From JAFEBO01 sp044221315 (GTDB lineage Bacteria; Planctomycetota; Phycisphaerae; Phycisphaerales; UBA1924), in NCBI GenBank assembly GCA_044221315.1, contig JBGAPK010000014.1, forward strand, positions 26,250 through 90,249: 64,000 nt of DNA, read 5' to 3'. This document shows positions 17,535 to 25,046 of this stretch, in pieces. Position 1 is the stretch's first letter; each line of letters starts with the position of its first letter. The notes under the pieces are model-generated. The model was not told the origin of the DNA, ran no database searches, and worked only from the letters and a program-made list of their open reading frames with translations. A program made the translations under genes and the position numbers.

Positions 17535-18386
17535 ATGGTGGCGGACGGGAAAGGACTCTCTTTGCAGCACAAACCCGGCGACATGATCGGCGGCTATCGC
17601 GTCCTCCGGGAGCTGGGGCGCGGCGCGGGTTCGACCATCTATGCCGTGGAAGATGCCGGGGGCAAGCAGGTCCGTTCGCTGAAGCACGTTGAAAAGACCG
17701 ACGAAAAGTCCGATCGCTTTCTCGAGCAAGCCGAGCGCGAATACCAGGTGGCCGCTGCGGTCGGGTCCCGCAAGGTTCGACGGGTCGAGAAGATCATCAG
17801 GAAGAAAAAGTTTCTTTGGGGACGGATGACCGACCTGTACCTGGTCATGGAAATGGTCGAAGGGCGCAGTTGCGAGCAGAACCCGCCCAAGACGATCGAA
17901 GATGCTCTCGAGATCTTTGAGCAAGTGGCCGAGGGATTGGCGGCGATGCACGCCAAGGGCTTCGCCCACGCGGATATGAAGCCCAACAACATCATCGTGG
18001 ACGACAAGCTCAACGCCCGGATCATCGACCTCGGGCAGAGCTGCAAGGTCGGCACGATCAAGCAGCGCATCCAGGGGACGCCAAACTTCATCGCCCCCGA
18101 GCAGGTGCACCGCCGGGCGATCACCTCCAAGACCGACGTGTACAACTTCGGCGCCTCTCTGTACTGGGTGCTGACGCGTACATATGTCCCGACAGCACTG
18201 GACGCCAACGAAAGCCCGGTGGACGCCTCGCTCGTGCCCAGGCCCAGTAAGCCAAGCGAGATCAACCCTCGCGTACCCGCCATCGTCGACCGGCTCGTCA
18301 TGGACTGCGTGGAAGCGGACCCGGACATGCGTCCCACGATGCAGCAGATTTTCGAACGCATCGGGAAAATCCGCAAGGGCGTTTGA
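17535..18386 (+). CDS. Small soluble Ser/Thr protein kinase (non-RD)
   Basis: 283 residues, essentially a bare kinase domain. Visible are the Gly-rich loop GRGAGSTIY, the VAIK-type lysine in RSLKHV, the catalytic loop HADMKPNN (Asp present, but the usual Arg of HRD is Ala), DLG in place of DFG (IIDLGQSC), and GTPNFIAPEQV as the activation-segment end. A C-lobe PDMRPTMQQI motif completes the fold. The HAD/DLG changes make it a non-RD kinase, often regulated differently from RD kinases. No membrane segment is present. It lies 97 bp after the CZB protein gene. The TGA stop at 18384-18386 is followed in the same frame by a dockerin-like segment. Confidence 0.88.
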   Translation: MVADGKGLSLQHKPGDMIGGYRVLRELGRGAGSTIYAVEDAGGKQVRSLKHVEKTDEKSDRFLEQAEREYQVAAAVGSRKVRRVEKIIRKKKFLWGRMTDLYLVMEMVEGRSCEQNPPKTIEDALEIFEQVAEGLAAMHAKGFAHADMKPNNIIVDDKLNARIIDLGQSCKVGTIKQRIQGTPNFIAPEQVHRRAITSKTDVYNFGASLYWVLTRTYVPTALDANESPVDASLVPRPSKPSEINPRVPAIVDRLVMDCVEADPDMRPTMQQIFERIGKIRKGV

Positions 18387-18491
18387 CGCACGCCCGCCGA
18401 CTGCCCGGACGATCTGAACGGAGATTTCCTCGTGGACGACGCCGACTTCGTCCTCTTCGCCGCGGCGTACGACGCGCTGCTGTGTCCGTAG
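18387..18491 (+). pseudogene. Orphan dockerin-like C-terminal segment, in frame after the kinase stop
   Basis: Directly after the kinase TGA, the same frame reads RTPADCPDDLNGDFLVDDAD and continues with FVLFAAAYDALLCP before a TAG at 18489-18491. This is the second half of the dockerin-like EF-hand pair found at the ends of the proteins at 3298-6063, 18955-20247 and 20325-21026. It has no start codon of its own. It may be the 3' remnant of a lost secreted-protein gene, or a readthrough extension of the kinase. Classified as a remnant. Confidence 0.65.
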
Positions 18492-18521
18492 CAGGATCGC
18501 GGCCGCTCCGAACGAAATCCA

Positions 18522-18585
18522 GTCCAGACTCTCATCCCGCCACTCCTCCACACTCTCACTCCCCCACTCGCGCGGGGTTGATCTT
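18522..18585. repeat. Degenerate copy of the intergenic hairpin family
   Basis: Begins CCAGACTCTCATCCCGCC and ends CGCGCGGGGTTGATCTTG. On the minus strand it carries the family core GATCAACCCCGCGCGAG, and near its end GGGATGAGAGTCTGG, matching 29053-29096. The spacing between halves is longer than in the other copies because of an inserted repeat of the word CACTC. The following 370 bp up to 18954 contain no recognised gene and should include the promoter of the next gene. Confidence 0.55.
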
Positions 18586-18954
18586 GTATTACCGACCGAG
18601 GCACCTCAGGCTCAGTCGACGTCCCCGATAACTCGATCCCACTGGCGTCGACGCCCCCGAACGGCTTGGACAAGCCGGCCTGACAAACTTGTTGGCTTCG
18701 GACGCGTGTTTCGCCTTTGCGCGGCCGCCGAAATCGGGTAAGCTGCCCTGTGGCCACGGACGCGTGGCGATCAACCCGACCTTTGGTCTTGACGCTTGGA
18801 TCTTCAGGGATTCGGGGAAGGCGGGTGCTGGAATCGTCGGCCCGGAGTGCAGATTCAGCGTGAACACGTCGGCGCGTCGGAATGCCCGCGGCGCGCAGTG
18901 AGAACGGGCAAGCGCAACGCGTCTCCCGCCGCAGAAAAATTCCGGAACCCCACC

Positions 18955-20247
18955 ATGTTCTTGACACACAGAGCCTCTCGCCCCGGCACGAGCGCTTCCA
19001 CGCCGAACGTCCGCTCTCTCGTCACCGCCGGCTCGATCAGCCGGACGCGCCTCGCGGCGGCGGTGGCGGGGCTTCTCCTTTCGGGCGTGGCGTTTGGCCA
19101 GGTCGTCTACCCGCCGGGGTTCGTATGGAACCGACAAACCGACTGGACCGAGAGGCCCGCGGGCGACGGCGGAACATCGAACGGCAACCCCGACGACGAC
19201 CAGGCGGGGCGACCGGTGTGGGTCTACGAGAACGCCGCGCCGCCCCCCGATTTTCTTTCGATTGGATCGGCCAACCCGTGGTACATCGCCGATCCCGCCG
19301 TGACCTATTTCAAGTGCACCTGGGAGACGAGCTGGTTCGGCTTTTTCACCGGCTGGAACAGAGGGCACAACAAGGTGCCGATCACCAACCGCGACGAGCA
19401 CTACGCGTACCAGGGTTTCTACTACGAAGAGACCACCTGGCAGCGGTGGGTCAATGTCTCTTCCTGCCGCACGATCTTGGCAATCACCGGGACGTGCCAC
19501 CTTCAGTGGGGCGGCAACTCCAACACGTACGCCGCCGATGTCGTGCTGCTGGTGAAGCGTGCGTCGGGAGCGCACGACGTCCTGTTCGAGCAGTCGTTCC
19601 CCCATCCCTCGCCGGGCAACGGCCTCGACTTTGCCGTGGATCTGCACGGCGTGGGGGTCGGCCCGGGGGACTCGATCGTGCGGACCGTGCGGATGCACCA
19701 GAAGGGGAGCGACATCAGCAACTTCGTGGTCTGGACCGACGCCCTGACCTACACGCTCGAGGCCAACGCGCCGCCCGTTTCACCGCAGCCCGAGAGCGTC
19801 AGCGTCTGCCTGGGCGGGCAGGCCACGATGACCGCCGGGAGCCTGGCGCCCGGCAACCACACCTTCCAGTGGCGCCGCGCCGGCAACCCGCTCTCAAACG
19901 GCCCCACCGGCACGGGCTCGACGATCTCCGGCGTGAACAGCCCCACGCTGACGATCGACGGGATATCCGCATTCGATGTCGGCCAGTACGACTGTCTCGT
20001 GGGAGACCTCTGTGGCTCGGTCGCCAGCAACGCCGCGACGCTGAGCATCTGCGGCGCCGATCTCAACTGCGATACCGTCGTGGACGACGCCGACTTCTCG
20101 ATCTTCGTCATCGCCTACAACCTCCTCGATTGCGCCGACCCGACCATGCCCGCGAACTGCCCCGCCGATCTGAACGGCGACGGCCTGGTTGATGATGCGG
20201 ATTTCAGCCTCTTCGTCGTCGCGTACAACCGGCTGCTGTGCTCGTGA
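18955..20247 (+). CDS. Secreted protein with Ig-like region and dockerin-like C-terminus
   Basis: 430 residues. A long basic N-terminus leads into a hydrophobic segment (AAAVAGLLLSGVAFG), probably a signal peptide cleaved near residue 44. The N-terminal domain (about 45-270) is not recognised; it is rich in aromatic and Asn/Asp residues. An Ig-like region follows (PPVSPQPESVSVCLGGQA, TFQWRRAG, IDGISAFDVGQYDC, VASNAATLSI). The C-terminus has two EF-hand-like loops (DLNCDTVVDDADF, DLNGDGLVDDADF), as in the protein at 3298-6063. The ATG at 18955 is the first Met before the signal peptide; the frame is open to 18796 without a plausible start. Likely extracellular or surface-attached. Confidence 0.8.
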   Translation: MFLTHRASRPGTSASTPNVRSLVTAGSISRTRLAAAVAGLLLSGVAFGQVVYPPGFVWNRQTDWTERPAGDGGTSNGNPDDDQAGRPVWVYENAAPPPDFLSIGSANPWYIADPAVTYFKCTWETSWFGFFTGWNRGHNKVPITNRDEHYAYQGFYYEETTWQRWVNVSSCRTILAITGTCHLQWGGNSNTYAADVVLLVKRASGAHDVLFEQSFPHPSPGNGLDFAVDLHGVGVGPGDSIVRTVRMHQKGSDISNFVVWTDALTYTLEANAPPVSPQPESVSVCLGGQATMTAGSLAPGNHTFQWRRAGNPLSNGPTGTGSTISGVNSPTLTIDGISAFDVGQYDCLVGDLCGSVASNAATLSICGADLNCDTVVDDADFSIFVIAYNLLDCADPTMPANCPADLNGDGLVDDADFSLFVVAYNRLLCS

Positions 20248-20255
20248 GCCGAGCG

Positions 20256-20300
20256 CAGATCCTTCTCCGCGCCGCGCCGTACGACGCGCTGCCCCTGATC
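20256..20300 (+). pseudogene. Possible degenerate dockerin-segment remnant
   Basis: The bases GCCGCGCCGTACGACGCGCT (20271-20290) match GCCGCGGCGTACGACGCGCT at 18459-18478 in the orphan dockerin segment at all but one position. In translation, LLRAAPYDALP resembles VLFAAAYDALLCP. It sits in the gap between the two dockerin-protein genes. It is likely a decayed duplicate of a dockerin-coding 3' end, but it is short. Confidence 0.3.
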
Positions 20301-20324
20301 CGCTCCATCCCTAATCTCCACGAA

Positions 20325-21026
20325 ATGAAATCTCTGCCATTCGTTCTCGCGGCCCTCCTCGCCGCCGCTCCCGGCGCCGGCGCGGCACACACCGTCACCA
20401 TCCCACTCGCCGGAGTCTCGATCACCAACGGAGCTTCGGTCTCGCGCTCCAGCGCACCCGCCGCGCTCGATGCCGCGCTGCGATACCGCGCCGTCACCGC
20501 GGGCACCGTCAGCGGCACGCCCAACTTCAGCGTTCTCTGGCTTCTGTTCCCCACGCCCGTCCCGCTCGATCAGGCCCTCACGACCCTCACGGGTTCCACG
20601 CCGGATCTCGACACCGTCCTGGGCAATCCGCCCGGAACGCTCCCCGTCGGCGGGACGCCGCAGGTCTTCAGCGGCAGCAGCGTCGTCGCCGGGCAGACCG
20701 TCACGGTTTCCGCCACGCTCACCGTCTCGATCGACGCTTCCGGCGTGGCGTCGTTCACAGCAGACTCCGTGACCATCACGCCCGCCGCCATCGGCGGGCT
20801 CAAGTTCGCCACCGGCCAGGTCACCGTCTCGACTATTTCGTGCCTCGCCGATCTCAACTTCGACGGCGTCGTCGATGATGCCGACTTTTCGCTCTTCGTC
20901 GCCGATTACAACGCCCTCATCATCGCCTCGCCGCAAACCGGCGGTGACTTCAACGGCGACGGGCAGTGCGACGACGCGGATTTCCAGTTCTTCGCCGTCG
21001 CGTACGACTCGCTGGTGTGTCCGTAG
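20325..21026 (+). CDS. Small secreted protein with dockerin-like C-terminus
   Basis: 233 residues. A signal peptide covers about residues 1-20 (MKSLPFVLAALLAAAPGAGA). The middle (about 22-165) is a Thr/Val/Ser-rich, probably all-beta domain of unknown type. The C-terminus has two EF-hand-like loops (DLNFDGVVDDADF and DFNGDGQCDDADF) ending AYDSLVCP. It follows the gene at 18955-20247 by 77 bp. A TAATCT hexamer at 20312-20317 ends 7 bases before the ATG, and no Shine-Dalgarno is visible, so transcription may start at the start codon. The ATG at 20325 was preferred over the upstream open frame because it begins the signal peptide. Confidence 0.75.
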   Translation: MKSLPFVLAALLAAAPGAGAAHTVTIPLAGVSITNGASVSRSSAPAALDAALRYRAVTAGTVSGTPNFSVLWLLFPTPVPLDQALTTLTGSTPDLDTVLGNPPGTLPVGGTPQVFSGSSVVAGQTVTVSATLTVSIDASGVASFTADSVTITPAAIGGLKFATGQVTVSTISCLADLNFDGVVDDADFSLFVADYNALIIASPQTGGDFNGDGQCDDADFQFFAVAYDSLVCP

Positions 21027-21119
21027 CAGAACGCCATTGGCAACGGTGTGAACGAACACTGCCACCTCGGTTTCGGCGCGCGGCTCAAGTCACGAATCAA
21101 CATCTCTGCCGGCTCGCCT

Positions 21120-21734
21120 TCAGGACCTGCGCCGACGCGCCGACGCGATCAATCCGACGCCCAGCAGGTTGATAGCCGTGGATGGGGCTGGGATTCCGAA
21201 CCCCAGTTTAGAGAATCCTTCAAGAGGTGTCTGATACTCTCCCCCTGTGCTCACGATGCCTGAAAAACTGTGGGTTCCCGGCCCCACGGTTACACCATTC
21301 GTGATCAACAAGTCGATCCCGTCAATCATTCCTGTCGCGAGTTGAGGCAGCCAACCGCTTCCGAGGATGCTGCAAGTTACTGCGCTATCTGTCGTAAACG
21401 TAATGTCAACATTGAGCCTCACGTATCTGTTATCATTGATCAGATCGCCGTAATTGAAATGCCCAAGTGAGGATATCGAACCACAAACGTAGTTATCTCC
21501 GAAGTATATTGATAGCGCCGCGGAACAGTACGTCGCGGCGAACGTCTTGCTGATGTGATGGACCGTCCCGTCGCCCAATCCAATGCTCCCACTGTCAGAA
21601 GTATCCCCGAATGGAGGCGTGTGCGCGAAAAACCAATAGTCGATACTCTGAATGGTGATCGCACCGCTCGCTATTCCTCCCGTCATCACCGCCGCCATCC
21701 CCGCCGCCAACGCGATCGTCGTCTTGCGCAACAT
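21120..21734 (-). CDS. PEP-CTERM-type secreted protein of unknown function
   Basis: 204 residues. A signal peptide spans about residues 1-24 (MLRKTTIALAAGMAAVMTGG). The C-terminus reads GIPAPSTAINLLGVGLIASA followed by four basic residues, i.e. a Pro-x-Pro motif, a hydrophobic helix and a basic tail, the layout recognised by exosortase-type sorting. The central domain is not recognised. The start ATG has GGAGG 7 bases upstream. The coding sequence is visibly richer in A/T than its neighbours, which could mean recent acquisition. It is transcribed towards the dockerin-protein gene at 20325. Confidence 0.7.
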   Translation of the reverse strand: MLRKTTIALAAGMAAVMTGGIASGAITIQSIDYWFFAHTPPFGDTSDSGSIGLGDGTVHHISKTFAATYCSAALSIYFGDNYVCGSISSLGHFNYGDLINDNRYVRLNVDITFTTDSAVTCSILGSGWLPQLATGMIDGIDLLITNGVTVGPGTHSFSGIVSTGGEYQTPLEGFSKLGFGIPAPSTAINLLGVGLIASARRRRS

Positions 21735-22062
21735 GTGATCCTCCGATCCCGGCCGAGTTTCCGGTGCGTACGGCAGGCGCATCGACGCGACGTGCTTGTC
21801 TCACCGGTCCTCCCCCGCCATGTGGAACAGTGTGGCTCACTCCGCGAGACTTGGCTACAGGGAACTTTCCCCGATCCGCTCAGCCTCCGATCTCCCAATC
21901 CGCACCGATGCAAGACATGCGAGCGGGAAAACCCCGGCGTGACAGAGGCGGCGCCGCAAGCGTGACCGATTCCCTAATCGTCTCCGCCCCGAACGAGATG
22001 CTGTTGTGGTGATATCGCGACGGCCCGCATCCGCACGCAGGCATCAAGCGCGCATTCGCCGC
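21735..22062. other. Intergenic region without a recognised gene
   Basis: About 330 bp between the start of the PEP-CTERM gene and the 3' end of the large kinase gene, both on the minus strand. It must contain the promoter of the PEP-CTERM gene. No conserved coding sequence, RNA gene or repeat-family copy was seen. Confidence 0.3.
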
Positions 22063-24900
22063 TCACCCCGCCCGCACCAACTCCACCCGCGCCGGGCTCC
22101 TCGCCGCGACGATCAGCCCCCAAAGCCCCATCACGCCGATCAGCGCGATCGCAAACGCTCCCGTGGAGAAATACCACGCGTCGGTGTTCGTCGTGATCGG
22201 AAATGTCGTGCAGACCTTGAAGACAAACGCCCCCACCACGAGCGCCAGGAGCCCGTAGCGCAGAAGCACCACCGTCACGATCGCCGTCGTCAGCACGGCG
22301 AAGGCCCAGCAGAGCGGGTTGTTCGAGCCCGCGAGGCCGAAGATCACCGTCTGGATCACTGCATAGACCGAGATCGCGTATTTCCGGTTCTTGAGGAGCA
22401 AGGACAGCAGCACGATCCCCAGCAGGAAGCCCATCCCGTACGTGCACGCGTCGTTGGCCTGCACGCAAAGCACGCCCGCGATCTGGCGCACGCCCTCGAG
22501 CGCCGCGGCCCCGCCGGCCTCGTCCAGCATCGGGCGCAGGGGCGCCGAGCCGATCCACGGCCCGCAGAGATGCTGAAGCGCGTGGATCACGACGACCAGG
22601 CAGCCAGCCACCGTGCCGATCGCCGCGCTCCGCCCGACCTCCGGATCAAAGAATCGCCCAAGGAGCAGACGCGACCAGGCGATCAGTGTTTCGGGCCAGA
22701 AGCGGCGCGCGTACGGCTCGAGCGCGAAGTACGCCACCCACACCCACAGCGCAAGGAACAGTCCGCCCTCGAGCGCGCTGAAGACCACCCCGATCGCCCC
22801 GCGCCGCAGGTTTATCATCGAGGCCGACGAATTCGAGAGCACATCAGCGCGGCAGAGCACCGAGAGCATCATCAGCACGCCCATGAATACCGCGATCCGC
22901 ACCGCGCCCGCCGCATCTCCCCGCCGGTAGCGGAAATTCAGCCACGCCAGAAATGCCGCGACCACCAGCGAGCCCGCCCGCAGCGCCGCCTCGATCGCGA
23001 TCGCGACGCGGAGCCGCTCCGGCGTGTTCGCGACCAAGTCCTTGAAAGTCGTCGCGAACTGCGGCTCGAGCGTGCGGAAACTAACCGGCTTGCCCTCGTA
23101 CCACGCGATCTCGGCCCGCACCTTTGTGTCCGGGCTCTCCGGATACACGCCCTCCCAGGCCAGGAACAAGTCGGCGTAGACCTGCGGCACGCGCAGCGGC
23201 GCTGTCGGCGTGAACTTGTCAAAGTCGAGCCCCGCCGCGACGAAGAGCGGGCGCGGGTCGGGGTTTTTCGTCGGCCGGGCGACGATCCCCTTCTCCAGTT
23301 TCTCGACCGCAGCAAGATCATCCCCAGCGCCCTCCGGAACAGCGCGCAGTTCTCGCAATTGCCCCGCCAGGTCCAGCCTCATGCTGATCGAGCCGCCGAT
23401 CGGGCGCGGATCGTCCCACGACACGATGCCGTCGGCCATCTCCGGGCGCACGGCCACCGGAAACTGCCGGTACCAAAAGTCCATCGCGCCGGGGCGCAGC
23501 CGGCCGAGCCGATCCCACATCCCCACGCCCTTTTCCTTCTGCTCGATCAGGTCGAGGTATTCCTCGAAGACATCGAGGCGGTAGACCGAGTTCTCGATGG
23601 TCGGCGTGTAGCCGAGCGACTTGAGTATCTCCCGCGCCTTGTCCGCCAGCACCGCCGGCGGCTTCTCCAGCGGCAATTGATTCACGAGCAGAATTTTGGG
23701 CACGAGCCAGACCACCAGGGCGAGCATCGCGACCAGCGACAGCCCCGCGAGCCCGATCGTCCGCACCTGCATCCGCTTGAGCGCCGTCGCCCCGGCGATC
23801 GTCGCGACCGAGGGCGTGACGCCCGCCGCGAGAGCCGCCGCGAGCGGATCGCCCCCCGGGAGCATCGAGATCACCTCGAGCGCCGAACTGGGGCGGTCGG
23901 CCGGATCGCGCGCCATGCACTTCATGATCGCGGCTTCCACCTGCGGATCGACGTATCGCACCGAAGCCGACGGGGGCAGGATGGGCTGATCCTGCTTGTC
24001 CGCAAGTTCCTCGAGCGAGCCCGCGGTAAAGACAGGCTTGCCCGTGATCATCTCGTGCAGCAGAAGCCCGAGCGAGTAGAGGTCCGACCGCTCCGTCGCG
24101 CCGCCATGGCGCAGAACCTCCGGCGCCATGTACAGAGGCGTGCCCGCGGCCTTGGGGCTGTTCTTCAGGTCGGCCGCCAGGCCCGCGAGCCCGAAATCGG
24201 TGATCTTCGCCACTCCCCCGCCGTCGATCATGACGTTCGCGGGTTTGAGGTCGCGGTGGATGATCCCCCGGGCGTGCGCCGCCGCAAGCCCGGAGCAGAG
24301 CTGGCGCGCGATGTCGATCGTCTTGTCCGCGGGCAGTTGCCCGATCCGGCGCAAGAGACCGGCAAGGTCCTCCCCGCTCACGTACTCCATCGACAGAACC
24401 GGCAGGCGCGAACGCTCGGCCGATCCCGGCGCGTCGAAGTCGAATTCGTCGAGGTCGTGCACGCGGCAGACATTCGGGTGCGTCACCTCGCGCGACAGCC
24501 GCACCTCGGCCGAGAGCTTCCGCACACGCTCCGCAATCACATGGGGATCAACTCCCTCATAGAAAAAGAACTTGAGCGCCACATCCTGCTCGAGCCGCAA
24601 GTCCTCGGCTCGGTAGACCTCTCCCATCGCCCCGCGACCGAGCAACGCGACGATCCGGTACCGATCGCCGATAAGCGTCCCCGGCTGGAACCGCGCACCG
24701 CGACCCTTGCTCGTACCCGAACCGGGAGTGGCTCCCGCCGGGCTCTGATTCGGACTGACCGGTGACGCGCTGCCCGGCGCGCGTGCCCGGACGACGTCCG
24801 CCGTCTCGGCGCTGGCGAAGTCGATGACGGGCGTGCCGCAGCTTGAGCAGAATCTCGCTCCGTCGGGAAGGCTCGACTTGCACTTGACACAGGTGATCAA
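22063..24900 (-). CDS. Membrane-anchored Ser/Thr protein kinase, paralogue of the gene at 120-3143
   Basis: 945 residues. An N-terminal zinc ribbon (CVKC...CSSCG) is followed by a linker and a kinase domain at about 81-345 with GRGAMGEVY, ALKFF, HRDLKPANVMID, DFGLAG and GTPLYMAPEVL, all intact. A membrane segment follows near 372-395, then an extracytoplasmic region of about 230 residues, then several membrane helices. The region ADKAREILKSLGY and the membrane motif LEPYARRFWPETLIAWSRLL correspond to ADKARDALKQLGH and LEPIIRKRWPQSLVSWSRLL in the first kinase. Translation starts at TTG (24898-24900) with GGGAG upstream. It is divergent from flgI across 146 bp. Signal and substrates are unknown. 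Confidence 0.87.
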   Translation of the reverse strand: MITCVKCKSSLPDGARFCSSCGTPVIDFASAETADVVRARAPGSASPVSPNQSPAGATPGSGTSKGRGARFQPGTLIGDRYRIVALLGRGAMGEVYRAEDLRLEQDVALKFFFYEGVDPHVIAERVRKLSAEVRLSREVTHPNVCRVHDLDEFDFDAPGSAERSRLPVLSMEYVSGEDLAGLLRRIGQLPADKTIDIARQLCSGLAAAHARGIIHRDLKPANVMIDGGGVAKITDFGLAGLAADLKNSPKAAGTPLYMAPEVLRHGGATERSDLYSLGLLLHEMITGKPVFTAGSLEELADKQDQPILPPSASVRYVDPQVEAAIMKCMARDPADRPSSALEVISMLPGGDPLAAALAAGVTPSVATIAGATALKRMQVRTIGLAGLSLVAMLALVVWLVPKILLVNQLPLEKPPAVLADKAREILKSLGYTPTIENSVYRLDVFEEYLDLIEQKEKGVGMWDRLGRLRPGAMDFWYRQFPVAVRPEMADGIVSWDDPRPIGGSISMRLDLAGQLRELRAVPEGAGDDLAAVEKLEKGIVARPTKNPDPRPLFVAAGLDFDKFTPTAPLRVPQVYADLFLAWEGVYPESPDTKVRAEIAWYEGKPVSFRTLEPQFATTFKDLVANTPERLRVAIAIEAALRAGSLVVAAFLAWLNFRYRRGDAAGAVRIAVFMGVLMMLSVLCRADVLSNSSASMINLRRGAIGVVFSALEGGLFLALWVWVAYFALEPYARRFWPETLIAWSRLLLGRFFDPEVGRSAAIGTVAGCLVVVIHALQHLCGPWIGSAPLRPMLDEAGGAAALEGVRQIAGVLCVQANDACTYGMGFLLGIVLLSLLLKNRKYAISVYAVIQTVIFGLAGSNNPLCWAFAVLTTAIVTVVLLRYGLLALVVGAFVFKVCTTFPITTNTDAWYFSTGAFAIALIGVMGLWGLIVAARSPARVELVRAG

Positions 24901-24980
24901 CTGGGCTCCCCCCCACCACCACCCCAGGCAAATCCACGCTTCGGAATTGCCTCACTCTACCGCAGATCCTCTCATCGCAC

Positions 24981-25018
24981 GCACCCCCACCCCCACCCCT
25001 ACCCCCACCCCTACCTCC
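24981..25018 (-). promoter_or_regulatory. G-rich tract with G-quadruplex potential in the kinase/flgI divergent region
   Basis: The plus strand is a run of CCCCAC and CCCCTAC units; the minus strand therefore has five consecutive tracts of at least four G separated by single T or TA. This satisfies the classic intramolecular G-quadruplex pattern. It lies 29 bp upstream of the flgI ATG and 80 bp upstream of the kinase start. It may influence either promoter. Simple-sequence origin by slippage is the alternative. Confidence 0.7.
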
Positions 25019-25046
25019 GGCACGCCGGTTGCGTCCGAACCTGTCG

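Noticed and set aside
22006..24765. Very long plus-strand open frame antisense to the kinase gene at 22063-24900
   Set aside because: It is an antisense shadow produced by high GC and codon bias; the protein is Arg/His-rich low-complexity with no recognisable domain, while the minus strand encodes a complete kinase.
24981..25018. C-rich tract as telomere-like or CRISPR leader sequence
   Set aside because: It is a short simple repeat in a divergent promoter region; no array or end structure accompanies it. Kept only as a G-quadruplex candidate.
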